The position numbers were made by a program, and so were the translations under genes. Positions 35,226-44,181 of a DNA stretch of 64,000 nt are shown here, piece by piece (the first letter of the stretch is position 1; every line of letters starts with the position of its first letter). Origin of the DNA: Reyranella sp. (GTDB taxonomy: Bacteria; Pseudomonadota; Alphaproteobacteria; Reyranellales; Reyranellaceae); contig NZ_JAFKJN010000022.1 of assembly GCF_017305915.1 (NCBI RefSeq), positions 85,027 to 149,026 on the forward strand, in the 5' to 3' direction. Below the pieces are notes generated by a model. It did not search any database, was not told the DNA's origin, and saw only the letters and a list, made by a program, of their open reading frames with translations.

Positions 35226-36236
35226 ATGATCATCACCCGCACCCCGCTTCGCATCTCGTTCTTCGGCGGCGGCACCGACTATGCGCCGTGGTTCCGGGAG
35301 CATGGCGGCGCGGTGCTGGCGACGACCATCGACAAGTATCTCTACCTGCACTGCCGCTACCTGCCGCCGTTCTTCGATTTCAGGAGCCGCATCGTCTGGT
35401 CGAAGATCGAGCAGGTCCAGGAGCCGGGCGAGATTGCCCATCCGGCGATCCGCGGCATCCTCGAATGGCTGAAGATCGGCGAGGGCGTCGAGATCCACCA
35501 TCACGGCGACCTGCCGGCGCGCACGGGATTGGGCTCCAGCTCGTCCTTCTCGGTCGGCCTGCTGCATGCCCTGCACGCGCTGCGCGGCGAGCTGGTCTCC
35601 AAGCGCAAGCTCGCCGAGGAGGCGATCTTCGTCGAGCAGCAGGTGCTGAACGAGACGGTCGGCGTCCAGGACCAGATCCAGTCGGCCTTCGGCGGGCTGA
35701 ACCGCATCGACATACGGACCGACGGCTCGTTCGAGGTCTCGCCGCTGGTGGTGCGCGCCGACCGGCTGTTGGGGCTGCAGAAGCACCTGCTGCTGCTCTA
35801 CACCGGTCTGTCGCGCACGGCCTCGGAGATCGCCGCCGAGCAGGTCTCGACCATCGGCAGCAAGACCGCCGAGCTGAAGGCGATGCGCGAGATGGTCGAC
35901 GAGGGCGAGCGCATCCTGGTCGGCAGCGGCGACCTGCGCGATTTCGGCCGCCTGCTCGACGAGAGCTGGAAGCTGAAGCGGCAGCTCTCGAGCAAGATCG
36001 CGCCGGGCTTCGTCAACGAGATCTACGACACCGCCCGCCAGGCCGGCGCCGACGGCGGCAAGCTCCTGGGCGCGGGCGGCGGCGGCTTCATGCTGATCTT
36101 CGTGCAGCCCGAGCGGCGCACGGCGGTGCTGCGGTCGTTGAGCAGCCTTCTGCCCGTGCCGTTCCAGTTCGAGCGCGGCGGCACGCAGATCGTGCTCTAC
36201 GAGCCGACCGCGCAGAACGGCAACGGCCACGGATGA
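35226..36236 (+). CDS. hddA: GHMP kinase, HddA-like (heptose 7-phosphate 1-kinase type)
   Basis: A 336-residue GHMP-superfamily sugar kinase. Motifs: RTPLRISFFGGGTDY at the start, the ATP loop RTGLGSSSSFSVGLL and GAGGGGFMLIF near the C-terminus. The set and length match HddA, which makes D-glycero-alpha-D-manno-heptose 1,7-bisphosphate; fucokinase-type activity is an alternative. GmhA-like (59398) and HddC-like (49615) genes lie elsewhere in the locus. It starts 4 bases after the ColD-like stop, and its stop overlaps the next start (ATGA). Confidence 0.8.
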   Translation: MIITRTPLRISFFGGGTDYAPWFREHGGAVLATTIDKYLYLHCRYLPPFFDFRSRIVWSKIEQVQEPGEIAHPAIRGILEWLKIGEGVEIHHHGDLPARTGLGSSSSFSVGLLHALHALRGELVSKRKLAEEAIFVEQQVLNETVGVQDQIQSAFGGLNRIDIRTDGSFEVSPLVVRADRLLGLQKHLLLLYTGLSRTASEIAAEQVSTIGSKTAELKAMREMVDEGERILVGSGDLRDFGRLLDESWKLKRQLSSKIAPGFVNEIYDTARQAGADGGKLLGAGGGGFMLIFVQPERRTAVLRSLSSLLPVPFQFERGGTQIVLYEPTAQNGNGHG

Positions 36237-37198
36237 GCCGCACCCGTGTTCTGGTCTGCGGCGCCACCGGCTTCATTGGGCGCAATCTCGTCGAGACCCT
36301 GAGCCGCCGCGGCGACCTCGAGGTTCATGCGGTGCGCTTCACCCGGCCGGAATATGCCGCCAAGGGCGTCACCTGGCACCAGGCCGACCTGCGCGAGGCC
36401 GCCCAGGTCAACGCCCTGCTGCGGGGCATGGACATCGTCATCCAGGCGGCGGCGACCACCTCGGGCGTGCGCGACATCGTCCGCACGCCCTACATCCACG
36501 TGACGGACAACGCCGTCATGAACTCGCTGCTGTTGCGTGCCTGCTTCGACCACAAGGTGCGGCACTTCCTGTTCTTCAGCTGTTCGGTGATGTACCAGCC
36601 GCGCGACACGCCGTGGCGCGAAGAGGAGTGGGACGCGTCGCGGGAGATGCACGCCAACTACTTCGGCATCGGCTGGACCAAGCTCTACATCGAGAAGATG
36701 TGCGAGTTCTTCAGCCGGCTGGGCATGACCAGGCACACGGTGATCCGCCACACCAACGTCTTCGGCCCGCACGACAAGTTCGACCTCGAGCGCAGCCATG
36801 TGCTCGGCGCCACGGTAACCAAGGCGATGACCAGCCGGACCGGCGCCATCACCGTCTGGGGCACCGGCGAGGAGGCGCGGGACCTGATCTACATCGACGA
36901 CCTCGTGCGGTTCGTCGAGCTCGCGATCGAGCGCCAGACGGCGCCGTACGAGATGCTGCATGCCAGCGCCGGCGAGGCGATCCGCATCAAGGACCTGGTG
37001 GCGCGCATCGTCGCCGCGTCGGGTCGCGACCTGCGGATCGAGCACGACCCGGCCGGACCGACTATCAAGACGTCTTTCGCCTTGGATAATCGGCGGGCGC
37101 GGGAAAAATTCGGCTGGCAGCCGCAAGTGGCGTTCGCCGAGGGTGTGCAGCGGACCGTCGCGTGGTGGCGCGCCAACCTCGGCACGGGCACGCCGTGA
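36233..37198 (+). CDS. NAD-dependent epimerase/dehydratase-like protein (atypical active site)
   Basis: A 321-residue extended SDR. CGATGFIGRN binds the cofactor, FSCSVMYQ holds the Ser strand, and VIRHTNVFGPHDKFD is typical of nucleotide-sugar epimerases. The YxxxK motif is replaced by YFGIGWTKLYIEK, with the Tyr seven residues before the Lys. It resembles the protein at 28868-29812 in this respect. Its place between the GHMP kinase and the aldo/keto reductase, with ATGA and GTGA overlaps on both sides, puts it in the same pathway. Confidence 0.83.
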   Translation: MSRTRVLVCGATGFIGRNLVETLSRRGDLEVHAVRFTRPEYAAKGVTWHQADLREAAQVNALLRGMDIVIQAAATTSGVRDIVRTPYIHVTDNAVMNSLLLRACFDHKVRHFLFFSCSVMYQPRDTPWREEEWDASREMHANYFGIGWTKLYIEKMCEFFSRLGMTRHTVIRHTNVFGPHDKFDLERSHVLGATVTKAMTSRTGAITVWGTGEEARDLIYIDDLVRFVELAIERQTAPYEMLHASAGEAIRIKDLVARIVAASGRDLRIEHDPAGPTIKTSFALDNRRAREKFGWQPQVAFAEGVQRTVAWWRANLGTGTP

Positions 37199-38166
37199 GG
37201 TATCGCGCGCTCGGGTGCACCGGGCTTAGCGTCTCGGAGATCGGCTTCGGCGCCTGGGGTATTGGCGGCCGCACCAGCGGCACGACGTCCTATGGCGACA
37301 CCGACGACCGGACCTCGCTGGCGGCGCTGGCGCGGGCGCTCGATTGCGGCATCACCTTTTTCGACACCTCGGCTGCGTACGGAAACGGACACAGCGAGAC
37401 ATTGATCGGCCAGGCCTTCGCCGGCCGCCGTGACAAAGTTATGATCGCCACCAAGGCTGGATACGACAGCTGGGACCGACCGCCGGATTTCTCGGCGGAT
37501 GCGGTCGCAGCCTCGGTGAAGAAAAGCCTGAGGCGGTTGTGCAGCGACTACATCGACCTTCTGCAGTTGCACAACCCGCCGGCCGAGGCGCTGCGCGACG
37601 AGCGCCTGCGCGGGGCGCTGGCGCGGTTGCAGGCCGACGGCAAGATACGCGCCTGGGGCGTGTCGGCCAAGAGCCCCGCCGAGGCGATCGAGGCGCTCGC
37701 CGAATTCGGCGCGCCGGTGATCCAGGCCAATTTCAACATGATGGATGTGCGCGCCCTCGAGAGCGGCTTGCTGGCCGAGGCCGAGCGGCGGGGCGCAGGC
37801 TTCATCGGCCGCACGCCGCTCTGCTTCGGTTTCCTGTCGGGAACGATCGCCCGCGGCACGGTCTTTCCGCCGGGCGATCACCGGCTGGGCTGGTTGCAGG
37901 CGCAGCTCGACAACTGGATCGAGGGCGCGGGCGATCTGCTCCAGGCGGTGGGGGCCGCTCCGGGGACCGCCGGCGCCCAGGCGGCGCTGCGGTTCTGTCT
38001 GGCCTTTCCGGCGGTGTCGACGGTCATTCCGGGGATCCTGAAGCCGGAAGAAGCCGATCAGAATGCCGCGGCAAGCACCGCCGGGCCGCTATCGGCGGCG
38101 GCGGTCGATGCGGTTCTGGCGATCAATCGGCGGCGGCAGTTCTTCGTCGCCCGGCCGCGAGGCTAG
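37195..38166 (+). CDS. Aldo/keto reductase
   Basis: A 323-residue NAD(P)H-dependent reductase with a TIM barrel. The catalytic tetrad can be traced: Asp and Tyr in FFDTSAAYGNG, Lys in IATKAGYD and His in LLQLHNPP. The GTG start overlaps the previous stop (GTGA). As the last gene of the sugar operon it may reduce a keto group of the nucleotide sugar, for example a carbonyl left after two-carbon branching, as YerF does in yersiniose synthesis. That assignment is inference. Confidence 0.87.
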   Translation: MRYRALGCTGLSVSEIGFGAWGIGGRTSGTTSYGDTDDRTSLAALARALDCGITFFDTSAAYGNGHSETLIGQAFAGRRDKVMIATKAGYDSWDRPPDFSADAVAASVKKSLRRLCSDYIDLLQLHNPPAEALRDERLRGALARLQADGKIRAWGVSAKSPAEAIEALAEFGAPVIQANFNMMDVRALESGLLAEAERRGAGFIGRTPLCFGFLSGTIARGTVFPPGDHRLGWLQAQLDNWIEGAGDLLQAVGAAPGTAGAQAALRFCLAFPAVSTVIPGILKPEEADQNAAASTAGPLSAAAVDAVLAINRRRQFFVARPRG

Positions 38167-38191
38167 GTTGGATTGTGAGGAATAATCAACC
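38166..38191 (+). terminator. Hairpin after the sugar operon
   Basis: GGTTG(g)ATT pairs with AATCAACC across a 9-base loop, with one bulged G, directly after the aldo/keto reductase stop. No T-tract. Possible end of the operon. Confidence 0.28.
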
Positions 38192-38333
38192 AGAAGTTGT
38201 GGTTCGATGATCGGGACGACGACGGGCGGCAACTTCATGTGGCATGTTAAGGTCGTACCGAAAATTCTGCGGCAAACTCGGCAAATCTATGCTTTAGGAT
38301 AGTGAACTCGCCTCCGTATTGTATCAGGACCTC

Positions 38334-40838
38334 ATGACGTTACTTCCGGTAGGAGCGCCAATTTCTGCGTCCAGACCCCTAGTTTCGATCATCTGGTACG
38401 GTAAGAACCGCGTACAATCGGTCGAAAAAGAGATCGGCAGGGTATTCCAGCAGCGTTACGTCAATTGGCAGCTCGTCGTGGAAGATGGGGGGTCAACCGA
38501 CGGTACCCTCGGCTGGTTCCGCCGTCAGGCGGAGAGTGACGCGCGGATTGACGTTGCCTCGCAGGAAACCTCTTTGCCGGGAGAGGCGCTGCTGCGCGCC
38601 CTGCGCCGCTGCAAAGGCGCGTACATCGCGATCTGTCCGGCGAACGCCGGCTTGACGCCGGATGCGCTGGAATTCGCCGTTCAGACCCTCGAAGAGGCGC
38701 CGGATATGGGCGCGGTCGCCTGCCGTGGCCTGCTGGTCGATGCCGACGGCGATGCAGCACCCGTGCAGTTCGACCTGGCGATGGCGCTGTTCACGCCCCT
38801 GCGCATCGCTGCGCACGGCGGAATCATTCGCCGCTCGGCGCTGATCGAGAGCGGCCTGATGCGGGACGATTGGCGAAAGGGCTGCGTGGAGCTCGACCTG
38901 TGGTGCCGCCTCGCCATGGATCACGAGATCGTCGTCGCCGACCGGACGATCGTCGACGGCAAGGCCGCGCGCAATACCGTCAATTCTGCATCGGACGCCG
39001 ACCGGCTGGTCGACGATCATCTGAGCTATGTCGAGTCGCTTTTCGACAAGAACAATTTCTTCGGCGACGCTGGCGATCCCGCCTTGCAGTACGAATGCAT
39101 GGCCAATCAGCTCGGCATCCTGCGCGAGGAGCTTCGCGGCGTCGGAGCGCGGGCCGTGGATCGCCGCCGCCGCGAGCTCGCGGACAAGGTCGCGCATCTC
39201 TTGAGCTACGACGGCCGGACGCAGCGCAGTCTCGAGCGCTGGCACCGGATGTGGCGGATGCCGATTCCACTCGAAGGCCTGCCGGCGATAGCCCTCATGC
39301 TTTTCCTCGCCTGGCACTGGCAGTCGCTTTGCCGCTCGCTCGTCCGCATCGGCTTCCGGGCACGCAGCCGCAAGCTCGGCGATCGGGAGATCAGCCAGCT
39401 GCCGGCGCTCTTCGCCGATCTGTATGCGACACAAGCCGAGCGCTACAACGCCCACGGCCAGGTCGCGACGGCCATCCACAACTGGCGCATCGCCGAGTCC
39501 CTGGGCGACGCGATGCAGGACAGCATGGCGGTCCAGGCCGAACTGAAGCGCCCCGGCGCCACGGAAGCGAGTCTGGTCAAGGTCCACAAGCGATGGGTGG
39601 CGCGTCATGTGACGGAGATGGCGCCGATCGAGCCGTGCAGTCTGCCGCAGTGGGACGGGCGGCGGAAGATCCGCGTCGGCTATCACTGCGCCTTCATGCA
39701 TCTCGACACCATCCAGTACATGATGGCGCGGGTGTTCCAGGCCCACGACAGGGACCGCTTCGAGATCTACGGCTATTCGCCGTTTCCGTTGCCGCCCGAC
39801 ATCGCGCAATGCTTCGACGTGGTCCGCGATACCTCGACGACGACCGAGGATCCCGAGCGGGTGATGTTCCACAAGACCGCGATGAAGTCGCACGCGGCGT
39901 TCCGGAGAATGGTCTGCGCCGACGGCATCGACGTTCTGGTCGAATTGACGGGTTTCTCGCCCGGCCATCGCTTTCCGGCGATGGCCCTGCGATGCGCACC
40001 CGTGCAGGTGAGCTTTCTCAATCACACGGCGTCGAGCCAGGTGCCGAACGTCGACTACATTCTCGCCGACGAGATCTGCCTTCCCGCATCGGGCGGCTAC
40101 GAGGCATTCTACTCCGAGGAAATCTACCGCCTGCCGGGATGTTTCTTCTGTTTTGATTACCGAGGGTCGAATTATCCGCCGATCGCCGAGCCGCCGTCGC
40201 TCAGCAAGGGCTACGTGACGTTCGGCTGCTTCGGCTTCGGCGGGAAGCTCAACTTCCAGCTGGTCCAGCTGTGGGCGGAATTGCTGCGCCGGGTCCCGTC
40301 GTCCCGGCTCCATATCCAGAACGTCCAGATCGTCAACGAGCGCAGCCGGCGCTTCTGGGCCGAGCGCTTCCGCAGCCTGGGCGTCGATCCCGAGCGGCTG
40401 ACCCTGGCCAACGGCGTCGACCGACAGGCGCTGCTGAAGGTCTACGCCGACATCGATATCAGCCTGGACACCTGGCCCTATTGCGGCGGCAACAGCATCG
40501 CCGAAGCGCTGTGGCATGGCGTGCCGGTCATCACGCTGAAGGACGACCGGTTCGCCTCGCGCTACGGCGCGTCGCTGCTGGCCGCTGCGGGATGCGCCGA
40601 CCTCGTCGCCGACTCGCCCGAGCAGTATGTCGCCATCGCCAAGCGACTCGCCGGCGATCCGGCGCGTCTCACCCAGCTGCGCCACCGTCTGCGCGACATG
40701 TCGATCGAATACGGCCTCGGCGATTCGGTCGGGTTCGCGCGCCGGCTGGAGGATGCCTATGCCGACATGCTGTCGCGTGTCGGCAATCAACGGCTGGGCC
40801 GCCGCGGCAGCATAGGGCTCTCAGGCGCGTATTCATGA
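38334..40838 (+). CDS. GT2-like / GT41 (SPINDLY-type) fusion glycosyltransferase (paralogue)
   Basis: An 834-residue paralogue of the protein at 16283-18742. The GT2-like part (about 18-250) has VVEDGGSTDGT, but the DXD position reads CPANAG, so catalysis by this half is doubtful. A helical stretch with one hydrophobic segment (LPAIALMLFLAW) follows. The GT41 domain spans about 465-815: KIRVGYHCAF, GIDVLVELTGFSPGHRF, APVQVSFLNHTAS, YVTFGCFGFGGKL, SLDTWPYCGGNSIAEALW and SRYGASLLAAAG. The ATG at 38334 has AGGA four bases upstream; TTG at 38319 is an alternative. The stop overlaps the next GT2 gene (ATGA). Confidence 0.83.
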   Translation: MTLLPVGAPISASRPLVSIIWYGKNRVQSVEKEIGRVFQQRYVNWQLVVEDGGSTDGTLGWFRRQAESDARIDVASQETSLPGEALLRALRRCKGAYIAICPANAGLTPDALEFAVQTLEEAPDMGAVACRGLLVDADGDAAPVQFDLAMALFTPLRIAAHGGIIRRSALIESGLMRDDWRKGCVELDLWCRLAMDHEIVVADRTIVDGKAARNTVNSASDADRLVDDHLSYVESLFDKNNFFGDAGDPALQYECMANQLGILREELRGVGARAVDRRRRELADKVAHLLSYDGRTQRSLERWHRMWRMPIPLEGLPAIALMLFLAWHWQSLCRSLVRIGFRARSRKLGDREISQLPALFADLYATQAERYNAHGQVATAIHNWRIAESLGDAMQDSMAVQAELKRPGATEASLVKVHKRWVARHVTEMAPIEPCSLPQWDGRRKIRVGYHCAFMHLDTIQYMMARVFQAHDRDRFEIYGYSPFPLPPDIAQCFDVVRDTSTTTEDPERVMFHKTAMKSHAAFRRMVCADGIDVLVELTGFSPGHRFPAMALRCAPVQVSFLNHTASSQVPNVDYILADEICLPASGGYEAFYSEEIYRLPGCFFCFDYRGSNYPPIAEPPSLSKGYVTFGCFGFGGKLNFQLVQLWAELLRRVPSSRLHIQNVQIVNERSRRFWAERFRSLGVDPERLTLANGVDRQALLKVYADIDISLDTWPYCGGNSIAEALWHGVPVITLKDDRFASRYGASLLAAAGCADLVADSPEQYVAIAKRLAGDPARLTQLRHRLRDMSIEYGLGDSVGFARRLEDAYADMLSRVGNQRLGRRGSIGLSGAYS

Positions 40839-42019
40839 GCCTCGGCGGACAACCGCTCGTCTCGATCTTCATGTTCGTGCGCAACGGCGGGAAGTCGCTG
40901 CGGCGCGCCGTCGATAGCGTGATGGCGCAGACCTATCCGAACATCGAGCTCGTCGTGCAGGATGCCGTCTCGACCGACGGCACCCTCGACCTCCTGCGCA
41001 GCTACGGCGATCGTATCAAGGTGGTGTCCGAGCCGGATTCCGGCCCCAGCGAAGGGCTGTGGCGGGCGATCAATCGCTGCATCGGCGAGTTCGTCGGATC
41101 GTGCCTCGCCGACGAGGAGCTGATGCCCGACGCCGTCGAGCGCGCCGTGCGGGCTTTCCAGGAAAGTCCGAGCACCGGCGCGATCACGGGCGACGCCCTG
41201 ATCACCGACATCGACGGCAAGGTCACGGGATCGTGGACCAGCGGGCCCTTCAGCCTCGTCAACTACCTGCTGGCGGACTATTCGCCGTATTTCGTCTCGA
41301 GCTTTTTCCGCCGCGATGTCCTGACGGCCATTGGCCTGCGGGAGAAGAACTGGAATCTCAACTGCGTCGAGTTCGAGCTGTGGTGCCGGATCGCCAGCCA
41401 CAGCCATGTCCAATACGTCCCCAGCGTCCTCGCCAAGTACGCGCAGCATCCGGGGCAGCTCAGCAACTCACACCACGATGCCCTGGTCCACATCGAGGGG
41501 CGGCTCGCCAATATCGAGGCCCTGTGTGCGCCCGGCGGCTTTTTCGACGACCAGCCCCTGCTGCGCAATCTGTTCATCTGGGGGCATGCCCGCGTCTTCT
41601 GCAATCACGCCCTGATCGTCGGCAAGCCCGAGCTGGCCCGCGCCGAATACGACCTCGTGAAGCAAACGCTGGCGCGGCATCCGCCAGTGTTTCTCGACGG
41701 CGTCCAGTACGACGAGAACTACGCGCAGCGCCTGGCGCCGCCGCGGCAGGACTCCTTCCGGCGCAGCCTCTCGAGGCTCTGGGCGCCGCGCGACCGACCC
41801 GCCGTACCGCAGGAGCAATTCGCTCTCCCGCCCGGGGCGGATGCCCGGCTGAAAGCCGGCCTCCACGCGCAGGAAGCACTATGCCATGAGGCAAGGGGCA
41901 ACCACCTGGCGGCGCGGGACAGCTGGCACGCCGCCGCCGTCGCCGCCGGCTTGCTCACGCCCGCGCAGGCGGGCTACCGAACTGACCGAAAGTACGGCTG
42001 GGCCGGTGTAGATTTCTAG
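40835..42019 (+). CDS. GT2 family glycosyltransferase
   Basis: A 394-residue protein with an N-terminal GT-A domain: PLVSIFMFVRNGGKSL, QTYPNIELVVQDAVSTDGTL, SEPDSGPSEGLWRAI and an acidic LADEEL at the DXD position. These resemble WfgS/WfeV-type GT2 enzymes. Residues about 200-394 are a helical region, HARVFCNHALIVGKPELA, as if derived from the same family as the fusion proteins. The ATG overlaps the stop of the GT2-GT41 gene, and the pair probably acts on the same glycan. Confidence 0.85.
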   Translation: MSLGGQPLVSIFMFVRNGGKSLRRAVDSVMAQTYPNIELVVQDAVSTDGTLDLLRSYGDRIKVVSEPDSGPSEGLWRAINRCIGEFVGSCLADEELMPDAVERAVRAFQESPSTGAITGDALITDIDGKVTGSWTSGPFSLVNYLLADYSPYFVSSFFRRDVLTAIGLREKNWNLNCVEFELWCRIASHSHVQYVPSVLAKYAQHPGQLSNSHHDALVHIEGRLANIEALCAPGGFFDDQPLLRNLFIWGHARVFCNHALIVGKPELARAEYDLVKQTLARHPPVFLDGVQYDENYAQRLAPPRQDSFRRSLSRLWAPRDRPAVPQEQFALPPGADARLKAGLHAQEALCHEARGNHLAARDSWHAAAVAAGLLTPAQAGYRTDRKYGWAGVDF

Positions 42020-42031
42020 AGCGGAGCGGGC

Positions 42032-43090
42032 TCAGTCCCAGGCCGCCCGGCAGAGCAGCCGCTGTTCGAGGACGGTGTCGGCCAAGCCCCAGTTTTCCGG
42101 CTGGGTCGGCCGGGGTGTCGCGCCGCGCGCCCAGCCGCTGGCCGGCTTCACGAAATTGCGCTCGATCGACGGCCCGAGGACCGAGTTGATGCCGCGGATC
42201 CGCCGGCGGGGATAGTCGAAGGCCGTGCGCGCCCACAGCGCGGCGGGCAGGCTGACCTTTTTCGCCAGGAATTCGTCGAGCGCGCGCTGCCAGGGGGCCC
42301 AGACCTGCTTGACGCGGGCGCCGCTGACATTGGGATGCGACGGCTTGTAGACGCGACAATCGTCGGGCCACCGGCACTCCCGGGCGCCCAGCGCCGCCGC
42401 CGCATGCATCACCAGGGAATCGATGTCGAGCGACAGCACGGTGGTGTCCAGCGCGTGGCCGCGCACGCGGTGCCAGTAGGTGCTGCTCATCAGGGTGAAG
42501 TCGCCGCAGGCGTTGGTATGGAGATTGCGCAGCCGCCAGTGCCACGCCTGGTCGATCCAGGCGTGCGGCACCGAGGGCAGGACCGACAGCCGGGCGAGCA
42601 GCGCCTCGTCGTCGAGCTCCCAGATGCCCTCGCCGTCGACTGCCACGTCGTGCCGGTCGATGCGGTAGATCGCGTCGGCGTCGAGGTCGAGGCGGGCGAT
42701 CATGGCGATCGTCGCCGGCGAGAAGAACGTGTCGCTCGCCTTGGGCGTGACGAAGCGGCCGCGCGCGCGGCGGATGCCGACATTGGCCGCCTCGGCCGGA
42801 TGGATGCTGCGCTCGGCGGCACCGGAGAAGCGGGCATGGTATTTGCCGGGCACGACGATGCCGCGGACGGAGACGTGCTGCAGCGACGCCGGCAGCTCGA
42901 GCAAGTCGAGGATCAGCGGCCGCTCGGCCGGCGGGTTCCACTCGGCGAAAACGATCTCCGAATCGATGCCGGCTTTCTCGAGCTGCGCCGCCAGGCAGGC
43001 CGTCGCCCGGGTCACCCGCCGCATGTAGCTCGGCGTATAGCCGTCGTTGCGGCCATAGGTGACGAAGCTGACGTAAGGGGTCGCACTCAT
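42032..43090 (-). CDS. Glycosyltransferase-like protein
   Basis: A 352-residue protein that looks like a GT-A fold without a firm family. The start YVSFVTYGRNDGY is GT2-like, VPGKYHARFSG and RRARGRFVTPKASDTFFSP occupy the acceptor/donor region, and DADAIYRIDRHDVAVD supplies an acidic motif. It is convergent with the preceding GT2 gene, 12 bases apart. Its donor and acceptor are unknown. There is nothing recognisable in the 196 bases upstream. Confidence 0.65.
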   Translation of the reverse strand: MSATPYVSFVTYGRNDGYTPSYMRRVTRATACLAAQLEKAGIDSEIVFAEWNPPAERPLILDLLELPASLQHVSVRGIVVPGKYHARFSGAAERSIHPAEAANVGIRRARGRFVTPKASDTFFSPATIAMIARLDLDADAIYRIDRHDVAVDGEGIWELDDEALLARLSVLPSVPHAWIDQAWHWRLRNLHTNACGDFTLMSSTYWHRVRGHALDTTVLSLDIDSLVMHAAAALGARECRWPDDCRVYKPSHPNVSGARVKQVWAPWQRALDEFLAKKVSLPAALWARTAFDYPRRRIRGINSVLGPSIERNFVKPASGWARGATPRPTQPENWGLADTVLEQRLLCRAAWD

Positions 43091-43286
43091 CTGCGGAGAA
43101 TCACTTCGGGCAGGCGCCCGGCCGCGATCTCGGGCCCAACATTCTTGTGCGCTTCATGACCTGCCGAGGCATACATTGCAAGCGCTCATCTTCCATCACG
43201 CCACCGGCGCGGCCAAGCATCTCGAAACAAGCTTCGTCGCGTAAATCGCGGTGGAATCGGCCAGCCCGGGACCGACCGCGGCCTCC

Positions 43287-44054
43287 TCACAGTCGCAGCC
43301 CAAGGAACTTACGCAGATAGAGACGAGCGATCATGAGAAGGATCATGGAGCCATTGTACAGGATCGACCGCTTGGTCTCGCCGCCGATGCGCACCGGCTC
43401 GTCGCCCGGGATTTCCGCGGCCGACCGCCCGCGCAGGGCGCACATGCCGGTGACCAGCGGCTCGAGGACCGGCCCCCACATGTAGAACTCGAAGTCGGGA
43501 TCGAGCAGGATATCCCGACGGTAGCCGCGATAGATGTTCAGGGCGTCGGTGATCGCAAAGGGAGCAAGCGGCCGCATCAGCCGCGAAAACATCCAGTTGC
43601 CGAAGGCGGTGACCACGTCGTCGTCTTCCGACACGGCGTGGCTCAGATAGCGCGAGACGATGACGTGGTTGTAGCCCTCGCTTATCTTCGCAACCAACTC
43701 GGGAAGTTGGTCGACCTTGCAGTTGCCATCGGGACTGAACTCGATGATGTAGTCGTGAGGCAGGGAGCGGGCGACATCGAAGATTGCGCGTTGAAGTCCT
43801 GGGCGCAGCTGGGTGACGATCGTCAGGCCGGCAGCCATCGCATACTCGACGGTCCCATCCACCGACCGGCCGTCGATCACGATGATGTCGTCCACCAGAG
43901 ACCGATCGATTTGGGGGACGATCGCCTTCAAGCCGTCTATCTCGTTCAAGGTCGGAAGGAGCAGGGCGATCGTATGCGGCCGCGCCTTGGGCCCGCTCAT
44001 TCTTTCAGGCCTGTAGGTGGGCGCCTGCTCATTCTTGATCGAGTCAACAGTCAC
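43287..44054 (-). CDS. GT2 glycosyltransferase, polyprenyl-phosphate sugar transferase type
   Basis: A 255-residue GT2 enzyme resembling dolichol/undecaprenyl-phosphate mannosyl- or glucosyltransferases. TIALLLPTLNEIDGL, DDIIVIDGRSVDGT, IIEFSPDGNCKVDQLPEL with the DXD-like SPDGN, and SRYLSHAVSEDDDVVT are seen. A hydrophobic C-terminal helix (SMILLMIARLYL) may associate with the membrane. The GTG at 44054 has AGGAAGGA just upstream; ATG at residue 19 (MSGPK) is a fallback. It could supply lipid-linked sugar to the GT-C-like protein at 44732. Confidence 0.82.
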   Translation of the reverse strand: MTVDSIKNEQAPTYRPERMSGPKARPHTIALLLPTLNEIDGLKAIVPQIDRSLVDDIIVIDGRSVDGTVEYAMAAGLTIVTQLRPGLQRAIFDVARSLPHDYIIEFSPDGNCKVDQLPELVAKISEGYNHVIVSRYLSHAVSEDDDVVTAFGNWMFSRLMRPLAPFAITDALNIYRGYRRDILLDPDFEFYMWGPVLEPLVTGMCALRGRSAAEIPGDEPVRIGGETKRSILYNGSMILLMIARLYLRKFLGLRL

Positions 44055-44181
44055 GCGTCCTTCCTAGACTGGCAGGAAAAGTGCTGCAACTCCCGCAGGG
44101 ATTGTCGGCCGGCGATATGGGCATGCAACGGCTAGCCTGCTCCTGTAGGATGAAGTGACGAAGCGACATCAGAGGCTAAAG

